Positions 1 to 6,717 of a stretch of DNA of 64,000 nucleotides are shown here, piece after piece; within the stretch, counting starts at the first letter, position 1; each line of letters begins with the position of its first letter. Under the pieces are notes generated by a model that worked only from the letters and a program-made list of their open reading frames with translations, did not search any database and was not told where the DNA came from. Origin of the DNA: JAGOUA01 sp964645655 (GTDB lineage: Bacteria > Patescibacteriota > Patescibacteriia > 2-12-FULL-60-25); contig CAZXZS010000003.1 in the NCBI GenBank assembly GCA_964645655.1, positions 124,001 to 188,000 on the forward strand, written 5' to 3'. The position numbers and the translations under genes are program-made.

Positions 1-258
1 CAACAGGATGACCGGATGGTTCGCCCCATGGCCGCATCCGCTTCACTCGCAACGATTCGCCGGTGGGCAGACGAGGCTTCCCCATCGGGCATCCGTGCGA
101 TGCGCGTCGAGAAAACGGGTACGTCGCGCATCGACATCGCTGAAATATGCGAACAGGTCTGGCGAATGACCCCAGACGCTCGCCTCACGCGCTATGCCAC
201 CGACCCGGAACAACGCGGCGTCAGCTATCTTGTCTTTGAATCCTCTTCTGAGCGCTAA
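1..258 (+). CDS. 3' end of an unidentified protein gene (partial)
   Basis: The reading frame is open from the window edge to a TAA at 256-258, so this is probably the C-terminal ~85 residues of a gene that begins outside the window. The peptide is charged and Arg-rich, with no motif I recognise. Its stop overlaps the stop of the convergent trmB-like gene by a few bases, which supports both genes. It could still be a chance open frame. Confidence 0.45.
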   Translation, partial: QQDDRMVRPMAASASLATIRRWADEASPSGIRAMRVEKTGTSRIDIAEICEQVWRMTPDARLTRYATDPEQRGVSYLVFESSSER

Positions 259-1040
259 GCCGCCTTGTCGGCATCGGTTGCGCGTGGACGCGCTTTTTGC
301 CACAAAAACTCGAACTGCTGACGATGCATCGAGACGATGGCCGGCTCCTGAATCGAGACCGCGATCTCGTTGCCGTTCCGCGACGCGAAATAGGTGATGC
401 GATCGCCATGGACGTGGAAGGCGGCCCCGAAGGCATGCGGAAATCCATGCAGAAAGCGAACCTCCGAGTCAGGCGCAGGATCCGCAAAGGCTTCCTTGGA
501 GCGGTCGTCATCGGAAACGAGCAGGCGGTTGTGCAGGCCCGTTTTTTTGCGTTGCTTCTCGAAATACGCATCCACTTCAACCAACCGACCCGCGACGGCG
601 GACGTGTCGATGTAGGTCAGGATCTCGGCTTGGGTCTCCATGAGGCCGTCGATCGCGCGATGCAACCCGTCCACGCCCTCGAACACCCGCACGATCGGGC
701 GACCGGATGCGAGCGTGTAGTCGCGGGTCAGCTGCGGCAGCAAGATTTCCAAATTATGGGAGGTCCGCTCCACCTCATCGCGGCGGCGCTCAATGAGCGC
801 GCGGAGGTTGGCGGGGTCGAGGGCCTGATAGCGGACTTGCTTCCCCTCAACGCGCATAACCAAGCGCTTTTGTTCGAGGACTTCTAAAAGATGGTAGACG
901 TTTGGCCGTCCCAGACCGGTTCGCTCGACCAATTCGCGCGGCTTGGCTAGGCCAAGATCCAAAACCGCTTCATAGACGCGCATTTCGCTCTCGGAGAATC
1001 CGAGAGATAAGAGCAACGGGAAACGGAGATCGGAGGTCAT
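255..1040 (-). CDS. TrmB-family transcriptional regulator
   Basis: 261 residues. The N-terminal ~75 residues form a winged helix-turn-helix typical of TrmB/archaeal-type regulators (LGFSESEMRVYEAVLDLG, then ERTGLGRPNVYHLLEVLE). A helical linker (LIERRRDEVERT) and a C-terminal effector-like domain follow. In this family the wHTH binds operator DNA and the C-terminal domain often senses sugars; the ligand cannot be told here. The start is fixed by a strong promoter (TTGACA at 1070-1075, TATCAT at 1047-1052, both minus strand) whose -10 ends exactly 6 nt before the ATG, so the mRNA should be leaderless. A dyad overlaps the -35 box and suggests autoregulation. It sits at the border of the accessory island and diverges from its first gene. 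Confidence 0.85.
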   Translation of the reverse strand: MTSDLRFPLLLSLGFSESEMRVYEAVLDLGLAKPRELVERTGLGRPNVYHLLEVLEQKRLVMRVEGKQVRYQALDPANLRALIERRRDEVERTSHNLEILLPQLTRDYTLASGRPIVRVFEGVDGLHRAIDGLMETQAEILTYIDTSAVAGRLVEVDAYFEKQRKKTGLHNRLLVSDDDRSKEAFADPAPDSEVRFLHGFPHAFGAAFHVHGDRITYFASRNGNEIAVSIQEPAIVSMHRQQFEFLWQKARPRATDADKAA

Positions 1041-1046
1041 ACCTAT

Positions 1047-1075
1047 ATGATAGCACGCGTATTCCTAATTGTCAA
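1047..1075 (-). promoter_or_regulatory. promoter of the trmB-like gene
   Basis: Minus-strand -35 TTGACA (1070-1075), 17-nt spacer, -10 TATCAT (1047-1052). The -10 ends 6 nt before the start codon, which predicts a leaderless transcript. Confidence 0.85.
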
Positions 1076-1088
1076 TAATATTTTGACA
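1070..1088. promoter_or_regulatory. possible TrmB operator
   Basis: Inverted repeat TGTCAA-N7-TTGACA that overlaps the -35 box of the trmB-like gene. The position fits an autoregulatory operator; no binding evidence exists. Confidence 0.4.
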
Positions 1089-1147
1089 GTTTATGGTTAT
1101 TTTTTTCTCTTTATTTAAATGAATACTCATATTTCGTACTATAGTTA

Positions 1148-1176
1148 TTGACAAAACATGAAAAATTTGGCATACT
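1148..1176 (+). promoter_or_regulatory. promoter of first island gene
   Basis: -35 TTGACA, 17-nt spacer, extended -10 TGG-CATACT. It diverges from the trmB promoter across an AT-rich stretch. The same promoter layout recurs before most island transcription units. Confidence 0.8.
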
Positions 1177-1226
1177 GGAAGCACGAAGGACGGCAAGCGA
1201 GTGCGGACGGTCTTCGACAAGGCACC

Positions 1227-1267
1227 GCCAAATGCAGGGAGCGTACGAGGCCGTCGCTGCATTTGGC
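1227..1267 (+). promoter_or_regulatory. leader hairpin
   Basis: A perfect 11-bp stem (GCCAAATGCAG with CTGCATTTGGC, loop 19 nt) lies in the ~170-nt 5' leader of the gene at 1356. It could modulate translation or mRNA stability. The rest of 1177-1355 holds only a short ATCGAT repeat and a purine-rich ribosome site. Confidence 0.55.
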
Positions 1268-1355
1268 GGGGCGCGATCCAAGAATCGATAAGATATCGAT
1301 ACGGATGGCGCGGCATGGACAACTACTCCCCCAAGGGGAAGGAAAAAGGGAAAAC

Positions 1356-1919
1356 ATGATGATCACGGGCACGAGCATGGAGCAGCGCCTCGAAATCATG
1401 GGCCGCAAGGAGAATCTCGAGGAAGAGCTCGCCGTCGCGAGCGCACAGTTCGTCGCGGATCGAGATCGCAAAAAGTTCTACGCCGTCGTACGGTCGACGA
1501 TGGCAAAGATCGTGCGCGAGCAGGCGGCCTTCGAGGCTGTGGGCGACCATGAGATCGAGAACGATCTCAGCAGATGGAAGTGGGCACTCGGAGACATCCG
1601 GCGTGCGCCGCTCCTAGCGGCGCTGGTCCTCAACTACAGGCAGCCCGCGAAGGGGTACGCACGCGTCCGCGTGCCAATGAGGCTTAACCGCTTCACAGCA
1701 TTCGAAAAGACTCGTTACGGCCAAAGGGCGGCCGTAACCTGGATCGACGCGGAGGGGAGAGAGCTTGCCGGATGGATCTTCCGAACGTCCGACTACGACA
1801 AGGAGCCCCGATACCGGGTCTTCGTCCCTGAGTTCGAGGATAGCTGGGGGGAGGCTCTCAGCATCGACGCCATCGAGCCGGACAGGGAAATCCGTTTTCT
1901 CGAGCGAAGCGTCTTCTAA
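1356..1919 (+). CDS. hypothetical protein, island gene 1
   Basis: 187 residues, no family recognised. The N-terminal half is helical and charged (EQRLEIMGRKENLEEELAVA). The C-terminal half looks beta-rich with aromatic residues (AGWIFRTSDYDKEPRYRVFV). The frame is open from 1158, but that ATG lies inside the promoter spacer. The start at 1356 (or the adjacent ATG at 1359) follows a purine-rich AAGGGGAAGG tract. It is the first gene of the island, read from its own promoter at 1148, and is followed by a paired-hairpin element and the next gene. Confidence 0.7.
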   Translation: MMITGTSMEQRLEIMGRKENLEEELAVASAQFVADRDRKKFYAVVRSTMAKIVREQAAFEAVGDHEIENDLSRWKWALGDIRRAPLLAALVLNYRQPAKGYARVRVPMRLNRFTAFEKTRYGQRAAVTWIDAEGRELAGWIFRTSDYDKEPRYRVFVPEFEDSWGEALSIDAIEPDREIRFLERSVF

Positions 1920-1927
1920 TCCCTGGG

Positions 1928-2034
1928 CAAGCAGGGATCCCCCACCGGGCCGGCCTTGCCGCCACCCGCCTGACCGAGGGGCCACGCGTCCTGCGTGCGC
2001 CCCTCGCCTCAACTGACCGCCTGACCTTGTCGGG
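1928..2034 (+). repeat. direct repeat copy 1 (gene-3' module)
   Basis: About 107 bp, nearly identical to 3447-3559, and in both places placed directly after a stop codon. It contains a CAGGG stem and most of a paired-hairpin element. Duplication of a 3' module behind two unrelated genes suggests modular shuffling. Confidence 0.85.
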
Positions 2035-2047
2035 AGGCCTGAGAGGC
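1975..2047 (+). other. paired-hairpin element 1
   Basis: Hairpin 1 (1975-2006) has stem CGAGGGGC/GCCCCTCG. Hairpin 2 starts at once (CCTCA from 2007) and closes with TGAGAGG at 2040-2046. The ribosome site AGGAGA and the next ATG follow 25 nt later. This is one of about 13 such pairs in the island. Confidence 0.65.
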
Positions 2048-2071
2048 AATCACGCTCACAACAGGAGAGAT

Positions 2072-2683
2072 ATGGCTGAGTATGCCTATTTCAAAACACG
2101 CGGAATGGACCTCGTCCGATGCACCGCGCATCCGGATGGGTCCGTGGAAATGAAGGGGATTGGAACGATCCCTTCCGATTATGCCCAGGCAGAGGTCATC
2201 GTTCTCCGCCCAGTAGCGATCGAGATCGAGACCTGCCCCTCGCAGGCCAACGCCGTCGCCCTCGGCGGAGGGAGCGGACGCGACCCGGTCGCGTACGACG
2301 CATGCGGGGGGTGTGAGGACTGCCGCAAGGCGGGCTTCATGCATCCCCTAATCGCGGTCTGGGACCGCGAGCGGGGGGAGACTCGCGCTGCTACCTGGGC
2401 AGAGCGAGCCGCGCACCGGATCGCCTCGCGACGGGGAGATTCCGAGTACGAGAAGGCGGTGACCAGCCGACATCTCCCACCGGACCCGCGCGACCTCACC
2501 CCCGAGGTGGTCTCGCTCGAAGCCGCGCGAGTGCAGGCGCTGGATGCCCTCGGCGAACCTGAGCTCGCTGAATCCACGTGGGCAAACCTCCTGAGGACCG
2601 TCCTGGAGGGGATCGCGGGCGGAGCGGCGGCGCCGGCGGAGCTTGCGACGTGCATCGTAGGCAAAACTAGGCGACGCCCGTAG
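2072..2683 (+). CDS. hypothetical protein with a CxxC-type cluster
   Basis: 203 residues, unknown family. Residues ~80-87 contain CGGCEDC, a possible metal-binding knuckle, and a further Cys lies at residue ~55. The C-terminal third is helical and acidic (EAARVQALDALGEPELAEST) with a basic tail. The start at 2072 follows ACAGGAGAGAT, a strong ribosome site at good spacing. The gene is co-directional with its neighbours and has no promoter of its own, so it is probably cotranscribed from 1148. After the stop there is an 11-bp hairpin (2700-2728). Confidence 0.7.
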   Translation: MAEYAYFKTRGMDLVRCTAHPDGSVEMKGIGTIPSDYAQAEVIVLRPVAIEIETCPSQANAVALGGGSGRDPVAYDACGGCEDCRKAGFMHPLIAVWDRERGETRAATWAERAAHRIASRRGDSEYEKAVTSRHLPPDPRDLTPEVVSLEAARVQALDALGEPELAESTWANLLRTVLEGIAGGAAAPAELATCIVGKTRRRP

Positions 2684-2699
2684 AGCAGCCATCTCGACT

Positions 2700-2820
2700 G
2701 ACGGAGGCGTTTATCGTACGCCTCCGTCCCCCACCTTTTTCATCTGAGTCATTCGGAGGAAGCGGTGGGGAAATTTCTCCTCAGCCAAAAGGAGATCGCG
2801 TCGATAAGACGCGATGAAGC
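2700..2820 (+). other. intergenic hairpins upstream of 2824
   Basis: Three stems in a row: GACGGAGGCGT/ACGCCTCCGTC (2700-2728), TCCCCCACC/GGTGGGGA (about 2727-2772), and two short stems CTCCT/AGGAG and CGCGTC/GACGCG just before the next gene. The first could act as a weak terminator, since CTTTTT follows 8 nt later. Confidence 0.5.
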
Positions 2821-2823
2821 ACA

Positions 2824-3432
2824 ATGCGAGCAGAAAAAATCGAAATCTTTGCCGCCACGATCCACGAGGCGGCGGCAGCTCTCAAAACGGTCTGCGGGCC
2901 GTTCGCTTCCTTGCCGATCGATGAAGACGACTTCGTCTTCCTCTTCATCGACTTCACGGATCAAGAGGATCGCGAAGGGGAGCAGGCGCGCGGCGCCCGC
3001 CTCAACGAGATCCTCGACGAGGCTATGGGCGAAAGCCCCTGGCCGGCGGCGAAATTCGAGGGGGCAGACCGAGTCGGCACGGTCGTCACCCCCACCAGTC
3101 AAACGCGCATCAGCGTGGATCGCCCGGAGGCGGGCGGATACCGAATCCGCGCGGATTTCGGGGAGGACGGATCCGAGTTCCGCCTCCTTCAGATCCTCGA
3201 ACGCGCGGAGTCGCGCCGGATCCGAGTGCGGGTCTTCTCAGCGGGCGCAGAGATGCCCCGCGAGGAGATCCTCGCGGGCCTCATCACCTACGAGCAGCAG
3301 CAGGTCGCGCACTGCTCCCGTCCGCTCAACGAACCGATCGCGGAGCGGCAAGCGATGGAGGAGTTCAAGCGGGCCAACGAACTCGCTTGGCACATCGAGC
3401 GGCTCGCCTTCTACGAATCGCTGCTTCGCTAG
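2824..3432 (+). CDS. hypothetical protein, island gene 3
   Basis: 202 residues, acidic, with no recognised domain. The N-terminal part alternates helix and strand (KIEIFAATIHEAAAALK, then FVFLFIDFTD), suggesting a small alpha/beta fold. The C-terminal 60 residues are helical. The start at 2824 is the first ATG after strong hairpins and has only a weak GATGAAG ribosome site, so the exact start is uncertain. The coding frame is supported by third-position GC and length. Confidence 0.65.
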   Translation: MRAEKIEIFAATIHEAAAALKTVCGPFASLPIDEDDFVFLFIDFTDQEDREGEQARGARLNEILDEAMGESPWPAAKFEGADRVGTVVTPTSQTRISVDRPEAGGYRIRADFGEDGSEFRLLQILERAESRRIRVRVFSAGAEMPREEILAGLITYEQQQVAHCSRPLNEPIAERQAMEEFKRANELAWHIERLAFYESLLR

Positions 3433-3446
3433 TGTTCCTCCCTAGA

Positions 3447-3559
3447 CAAGCAGGGATCCCCCACCACCCAGGGCCGGCCTTGCCACCGCCCGCCTGACCG
3501 AGGGGCCACGCGTCCTGCGTGCGCCCCTCGCCTCAACTGACGGCCTGACCCTGTCGGGA
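3447..3559 (+). repeat. direct repeat copy 2 (gene-3' module)
   Basis: Second copy of the repeat at 1928-2034, again directly behind a stop codon, with a few substitutions and a 6-base insertion. Confidence 0.85.
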
Positions 3560-3570
3560 CGTTTAAGAGG
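3499..3570 (+). other. paired-hairpin element 2
   Basis: Hairpin 1 at 3499-3530 (CGAGGGGC/GCCCCTCG) is followed directly by a CCTCA...GAGG stem-loop ending at 3570. It differs from copy 1 inside the second loop. Confidence 0.6.
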
Positions 3571-3635
3571 CGAGAACGGCGTTTTACGCCAACAAGAAGA
3601 AAGGCCGCCCCTGAGCCGGCCGAGGAGAAGGCCCT

Positions 3636-3678
3636 GGGGAGACCGCACCGCAGGTGTGGGCTCCCCTCTTTTCTTTTT
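3636..3678 (+). terminator. Rho-independent terminator
   Basis: GGGGAG/CTCCCC stem followed by TCTTTTCTTTTT. It ends the transcription unit that begins at 1148. Confidence 0.75.
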
Positions 3679-3720
3679 CGGAGAACACAATAAATCGCAC
3701 TCTCGAGTGATTAATTGCTC

Positions 3721-3749
3721 TGGGCAATGGGGTGCACGAGGCGTATCCT
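3721..3749 (+). promoter_or_regulatory. promoter with leaderless start
   Basis: -10 TATCCT (3744-3749) ends 6 nt before the ATG at 3756. The -35 (TGGGCA at 3721-3726, 17-nt spacer) is weak. The geometry matches the leaderless chromosomal genes, not the other island genes. Confidence 0.5.
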
Positions 3750-3755
3750 GCTCGC

Positions 3756-4253
3756 ATGGAACGCGCTCTCCTCCCAAAACCGATATGGTGGCTACCGTGG
3801 GTTTTGTTCGGGGTCCTGACCGTGGATCTGGGCGCCCTCTTTGCCCTGCACGGAACCTTCCTCCCTCAAGCGGGGATCACCTCTTCCGCGGAACGGCTCG
3901 CGTTTGTGCTCCCCATCGCGTTCTCCAGCCTCGCCCTGCTCGCTGTCGCCTGGAATATTTTCCAACGACGCGTCGTGCTGACGGACGTCGCGCTCGAAGT
4001 GCGTGTCCCCTGGCTTGGCGAATGGCGAGTCCGGAGCATCCCCCTGAACCAAGTTACGCGTGTAGAGATCATTGGAATTCCCAATCCGAGCGCCCCTTGG
4101 TTGGAGGGCATCGCCTTCAGGCTGTTGCCCGCGGATCCCGAAAAGCCCTCTCGACGAGTCTACCTGCCCATGGGCTGGGGGAAGCGCGACCCGGAGGTGG
4201 TGGCGTTCGCCGAAGCGATCAATGTGGGGATTGGACGAGCGAATACGGCCTAG
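3756..4253 (+). CDS. small membrane protein with bacterial PH-like domain
   Basis: 165 residues. Two membrane segments lie at about residues 9-30 and 45-65 (WWLPWVLFGVLTVDLGALF and FVLPIAFSSLALLAVAWNIF). A soluble beta-rich part follows (VVLTDVALEVRVPWLGEW, then IPLNQVTRVEII), the usual pattern of YdbT/bPH-type domains in which a membrane hairpin precedes a PH fold. The role is unknown. The start follows a -10 box by 6 nt, so the mRNA is probably leaderless. The frame is open a little further upstream, but that would overlap the promoter. Confidence 0.7.
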   Translation: MERALLPKPIWWLPWVLFGVLTVDLGALFALHGTFLPQAGITSSAERLAFVLPIAFSSLALLAVAWNIFQRRVVLTDVALEVRVPWLGEWRVRSIPLNQVTRVEIIGIPNPSAPWLEGIAFRLLPADPEKPSRRVYLPMGWGKRDPEVVAFAEAINVGIGRANTA

Positions 4254-4302
4254 GAGGGAGCTGGTTCGACTAGAAAAACAAGTCGTCCGAAAGGGCGGTT
4301 TT

Positions 4303-4325
4303 CTGTTAAGAACAGCTTTTTTTTA
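4303..4325 (+). terminator. Rho-independent terminator
   Basis: CTGTTaagAACAG stem followed by a run of nine T after one C. Confidence 0.85.
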
Positions 4326-4362
4326 AATTTAGCCGTATCTAAGCCAAAATTGCGCACTTTTC

Positions 4363-4391
4363 TTGACAAACTCGCCAAAAAATGCTATTCT
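4363..4391 (+). promoter_or_regulatory. promoter
   Basis: -35 TTGACA (4363-4368), 17-nt spacer, extended -10 TGC-TATTCT (4386-4391). It drives a long, conserved leader and the gene at 4634. Confidence 0.85.
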
Positions 4392-4423
4392 ATATTGGCA
4401 AAGGCGCTAAAAAAGACGGTACC

Positions 4424-4652
4424 GCCGATTCAAAGCGAAGGTCCCTCAAGTGTTGCAAAAGACTTGATTCCTTTCTCTTGGAACAACGCGTCCCCGTTCG
4501 TCCCCCGCTCGTTTTACCGTCGGTCCTCTCCGTCCGATCCATCAGAAGAGGCACAAGCATGCCTGGTTTGATGGCGCGCCCTTGATCCCCTGCAATTCCG
4601 CAGGACCTAGGGCGCGTGCACGGAGAGAACACCATGAAGACCAACCGCACCG
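4424..4652 (+). repeat. duplicated leader element, copy 1
   Basis: 229 bp identical to 5531-5759. It covers the 5' leader, the ribosome site and the first six codons of the following gene. It contains two stems directly before the ribosome site: CATCA...TGATG with inner AGGCA/TGCCT, and a nested GCGCGCCCT/AGGGCGCG stem enclosing CCTGC/GCAGG. Perfect identity means a recent duplication or selection on the leader. Confidence 0.9.
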
Positions 4653-5278
4653 CCACTGTCGCTGCGACCATCGACATGACGAGCCGAGGCGCGGACACCG
4701 CCTTCGTCGTCTACGACCGCCGGGAGCGCGACGAAGACGTCGTTGCGACCGCCGCCGTAGGCGAGACGCTCCCCACCGGGAGCAGCGTGCTCGAGGCCTG
4801 GGTCTGGAGCGACGGGCGGTGGAACCGCCTGCGGCTCCACCGCTACGGCGGTGCGAGCTTCTCCCACTCCCCCGAGAAGGGATGGGAGGCCCAGCCCTCG
4901 AATGATTTGGCCGCGCCGATCGCGGCGGCGGCCATCGAGGGCCTCAACCAGCTCGGGCTGATCGGGCCCGTGCACTCCGTCGAAACCAGGCACGGCGACG
5001 ACGGCTTCGTCGTCTTCCGCCAGCCGGACGGCGAGATCGACACCCGCTACGACGGGCAGATCCTCCCCAGCGGGAGCATCGTCCTCGAGGCCTGGGGGTG
5101 GGTCGACGAGCGGTGGAACCGCTTCATCCTCAACCAGGAGGGAGCGGTCCAGTTTCGCCGAGAAGGGCGGGACTGGATGTTCGAGGTCGGAACTTCTCAC
5201 CCGACGTCGCTCGGGGTGGGAATCACCGTCAAGAGATGGATGAAAGAGCTGCAGACGTTCAGCGGTGAGGCCTACTAG
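4634..5278 (+). CDS. hypothetical protein with internal duplication
   Basis: 214 residues made of two related ~65-residue units: residues ~23-88 and ~122-190. Both carry the pattern FVV(Y/F), LP(T/S)GS, VLEAW, and RWNR followed by a beta-like segment, so the gene arose by tandem duplication of a small domain. The family is unknown. The start at 4634 follows GGAGAGAACACC. The first six codons (MKTNRT) are part of the leader repeat shared with the next gene. It lies alone behind the promoter at 4363. Confidence 0.75.
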   Translation: MKTNRTATVAATIDMTSRGADTAFVVYDRRERDEDVVATAAVGETLPTGSSVLEAWVWSDGRWNRLRLHRYGGASFSHSPEKGWEAQPSNDLAAPIAAAAIEGLNQLGLIGPVHSVETRHGDDGFVVFRQPDGEIDTRYDGQILPSGSIVLEAWGWVDERWNRFILNQEGAVQFRREGRDWMFEVGTSHPTSLGVGITVKRWMKELQTFSGEAY

Positions 5279-5334
5279 CTGAGCCCCGCTGGCGCGAAGC
5301 AAGCAGGCGGCCGACACTCCGGCCGGCCCCTGAG

Positions 5335-5407
5335 CCCGTCATCGACACACGATGACGGGGCCTCACATGGAACCTGTATTCCAAAGAGCTACAGGCCCCG
5401 TGCGAGG
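5335..5407 (+). other. paired-hairpin element 3
   Basis: Hairpin 1 (5335-5359) has a 10-bp stem CCCGTCATCG/CGATGACGGG. Hairpin 2 (5361-5407) runs from CCTCACATGG to GTGCGAGG with inner stem CCTGTA/TACAGG. Spacing between the two is one nucleotide. Confidence 0.7.
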
Positions 5408-5470
5408 CAGAAATATCAAGACCATCTTTTCACTAAGATCGTCAATGTTCGTCAAAATTTGCCGACCATC

Positions 5471-5499
5471 TTGACAGCCCGTCCACAAAATGCTATACT
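5471..5499 (+). promoter_or_regulatory. promoter
   Basis: -35 TTGACA (5471-5476), 17-nt spacer, extended -10 TGC-TATACT (5494-5499). Confidence 0.88.
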
Positions 5500-5530
5500 A
5501 CATGTACAAGGTTGGTGAAAGGTACACGGA

Positions 5531-5759
5531 GCCGATTCAAAGCGAAGGTCCCTCAAGTGTTGCAAAAGACTTGATTCCTTTCTCTTGGAACAACGCGTCC
5601 CCGTTCGTCCCCCGCTCGTTTTACCGTCGGTCCTCTCCGTCCGATCCATCAGAAGAGGCACAAGCATGCCTGGTTTGATGGCGCGCCCTTGATCCCCTGC
5701 AATTCCGCAGGACCTAGGGCGCGTGCACGGAGAGAACACCATGAAGACCAACCGCACCG
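5531..5759 (+). repeat. duplicated leader element, copy 2
   Basis: Second copy of the 229-bp leader at 4424-4652, in front of an unrelated coding region. Identity stops seven codons into the gene, so leader plus start codon behaves as an exchangeable expression module. Confidence 0.9.
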
Positions 5760-6094
5760 AGACCGCCGCCACCGTCGCCTCGACCACCACGGCGGCGCCG
5801 AAGCGGTGCCACTGCGGCACGCTGGTCCTCGCCTCCGCGAGGGCCTGCCACAAGTGCGAGATCGCGGCGAAGAAGGCGGAGGCCGACAAGGCCGCCGCCG
5901 AGCGCGCCCGCAAGGCGCAGGCCGCCGCGGACAAGGTCGCGGCGCAGGAGAACATGGCGGCGTTCCTCGCCGCGGTCGACCGCGGGGAGACCTTCCCCGA
6001 GGACATCCTCAAGCTGCGCCGCAACGGGCGCCAGATCGTCGTCGCGTTCCCGACGGGCGGGGGCTTCACCGCCTACCTCCCCAAGACGGCCTGA
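5741..6094 (+). CDS. small zinc-ribbon and coiled-coil protein
   Basis: 117 residues. Residues ~23-39 form a zinc-ribbon-like knuckle (CHCG, 11 residues, CHKC). An Ala/Lys/Glu-rich helix (~40-75) probably forms a coiled coil. The C-terminal 30 residues are beta-like. The ribbon suggests nucleic acid or protein binding; no function can be assigned. The first six residues are identical to those of the gene at 4634, because the leader repeat includes the start. Confidence 0.7.
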   Translation: MKTNRTETAATVASTTTAAPKRCHCGTLVLASARACHKCEIAAKKAEADKAAAERARKAQAAADKVAAQENMAAFLAAVDRGETFPEDILKLRRNGRQIVVAFPTGGGFTAYLPKTA

Positions 6095-6254
6095 TCCGCC
6101 CAGGGCGTGGCGCCCGTGAAAGCGCCACACCGTAGTCTTCGTCCGCTTCATACCCGGTACGAAGGAGTAGGGGTAGCCTACAAACCCACCCGGACGAAGC
6201 GCCTGCGGCCGATCGGCGTCACCAACGCCGTCCGCACCGAAGCGCTCGCCCCCT
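6095..6254 (+). other. gene-free stretch
   Basis: No convincing gene. An 8-bp stem CTTCGTCC/GGACGAAG encloses about 45 nt, and a GGCGTGGCGCC-type stem follows the stop codon of 5741-6094. Confidence 0.45.
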
Positions 6255-6370
6255 GGCCCATCGTCGTCACGACGATGGGCCCTGACACGAATCGTTCATC
6301 ATTCCGCAAACTTCACTCTATAGGCACCAGCCCTGGAAGTCTTTGTCACGAATGAACGGTTCATGTCAGG
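6255..6370 (+). other. paired-hairpin element 4 (conserved-core type)
   Basis: Hairpin 1 (6255-6281) has an 11-bp stem GGCCCATCGTC/GACGATGGGCC. Hairpin 2 (6281-6370) has a 19-position outer stem from CCTGACA to TGTCAGG that includes one C-A mismatch and one U-G pair at positions also seen at 6543 and 7485. The loop contains AGGCACCAGCCCTGGAAG. Confidence 0.75.
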
Positions 6371-6426
6371 AAAAAGAACGGCTGCCCACGCGGCGGCCGC
6401 TTCGCACGTTGACGCCACCACCGGGA

Positions 6427-6540
6427 CCGATCCGCGGATCGGCTCCTCGCATACATCTTCTTCATTCAGACGAACCGGAGCTTCAACACAAGGCACAGAC
6501 CTGGAAGCCACGCACGGAGGACGAAGATGGATGCGAGGAG
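6427..6540 (+). other. paired-hairpin element 5
   Basis: Hairpin 1 (6427-6442) is CCGATCC/GGATCGG. Hairpin 2 (6443-6540) has an 18-bp outer stem (one mismatch) with CTCCTCGCAT pairing to ATGCGAGGAG. Its loop is related to those of elements 4 and 6 (CATTCAG, CTTCA, AGGCAC, CCTGGAAGC in order). No gene separates it from its neighbours. Confidence 0.7.
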
Positions 6541-6542
6541 AT

Positions 6543-6630
6543 CCTCACACGAATCGTTCATCATTCAGCGAAACTTCATCAGATAGGCACCAGCCCTGGA
6601 AGCATTCACGAATGAACGGTTCATGTGAGG
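6543..6630 (+). other. single CCTC/GAGG hairpin (conserved-core type)
   Basis: Same core and loop as 6281-6370, but its outer stem is CCTCACA/TGTGAGG instead of CCTGACA/TGTCAGG. That is a compensatory change, so pairing itself is conserved. It directly follows element 5. Confidence 0.75.
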
Positions 6631-6717
6631 ATCTACGAAACAGATCAAAAACAAGCGTCTTGTCGACATGGGTGTTGGCGGGACGCTTGTTGCGTAGGCC
6701 TCTGAAGGAAGTGCGTC

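Noticed and set aside
1158..1355. Upstream start for the first island gene
   Set aside because: The ATG at 1158 lies between the -35 and -10 boxes and cannot be in the transcript.
4382..4585. Small gene inside the duplicated leader
   Set aside because: Its start codon lies within the promoter, and the frame is kept in both copies only because the DNA is identical.
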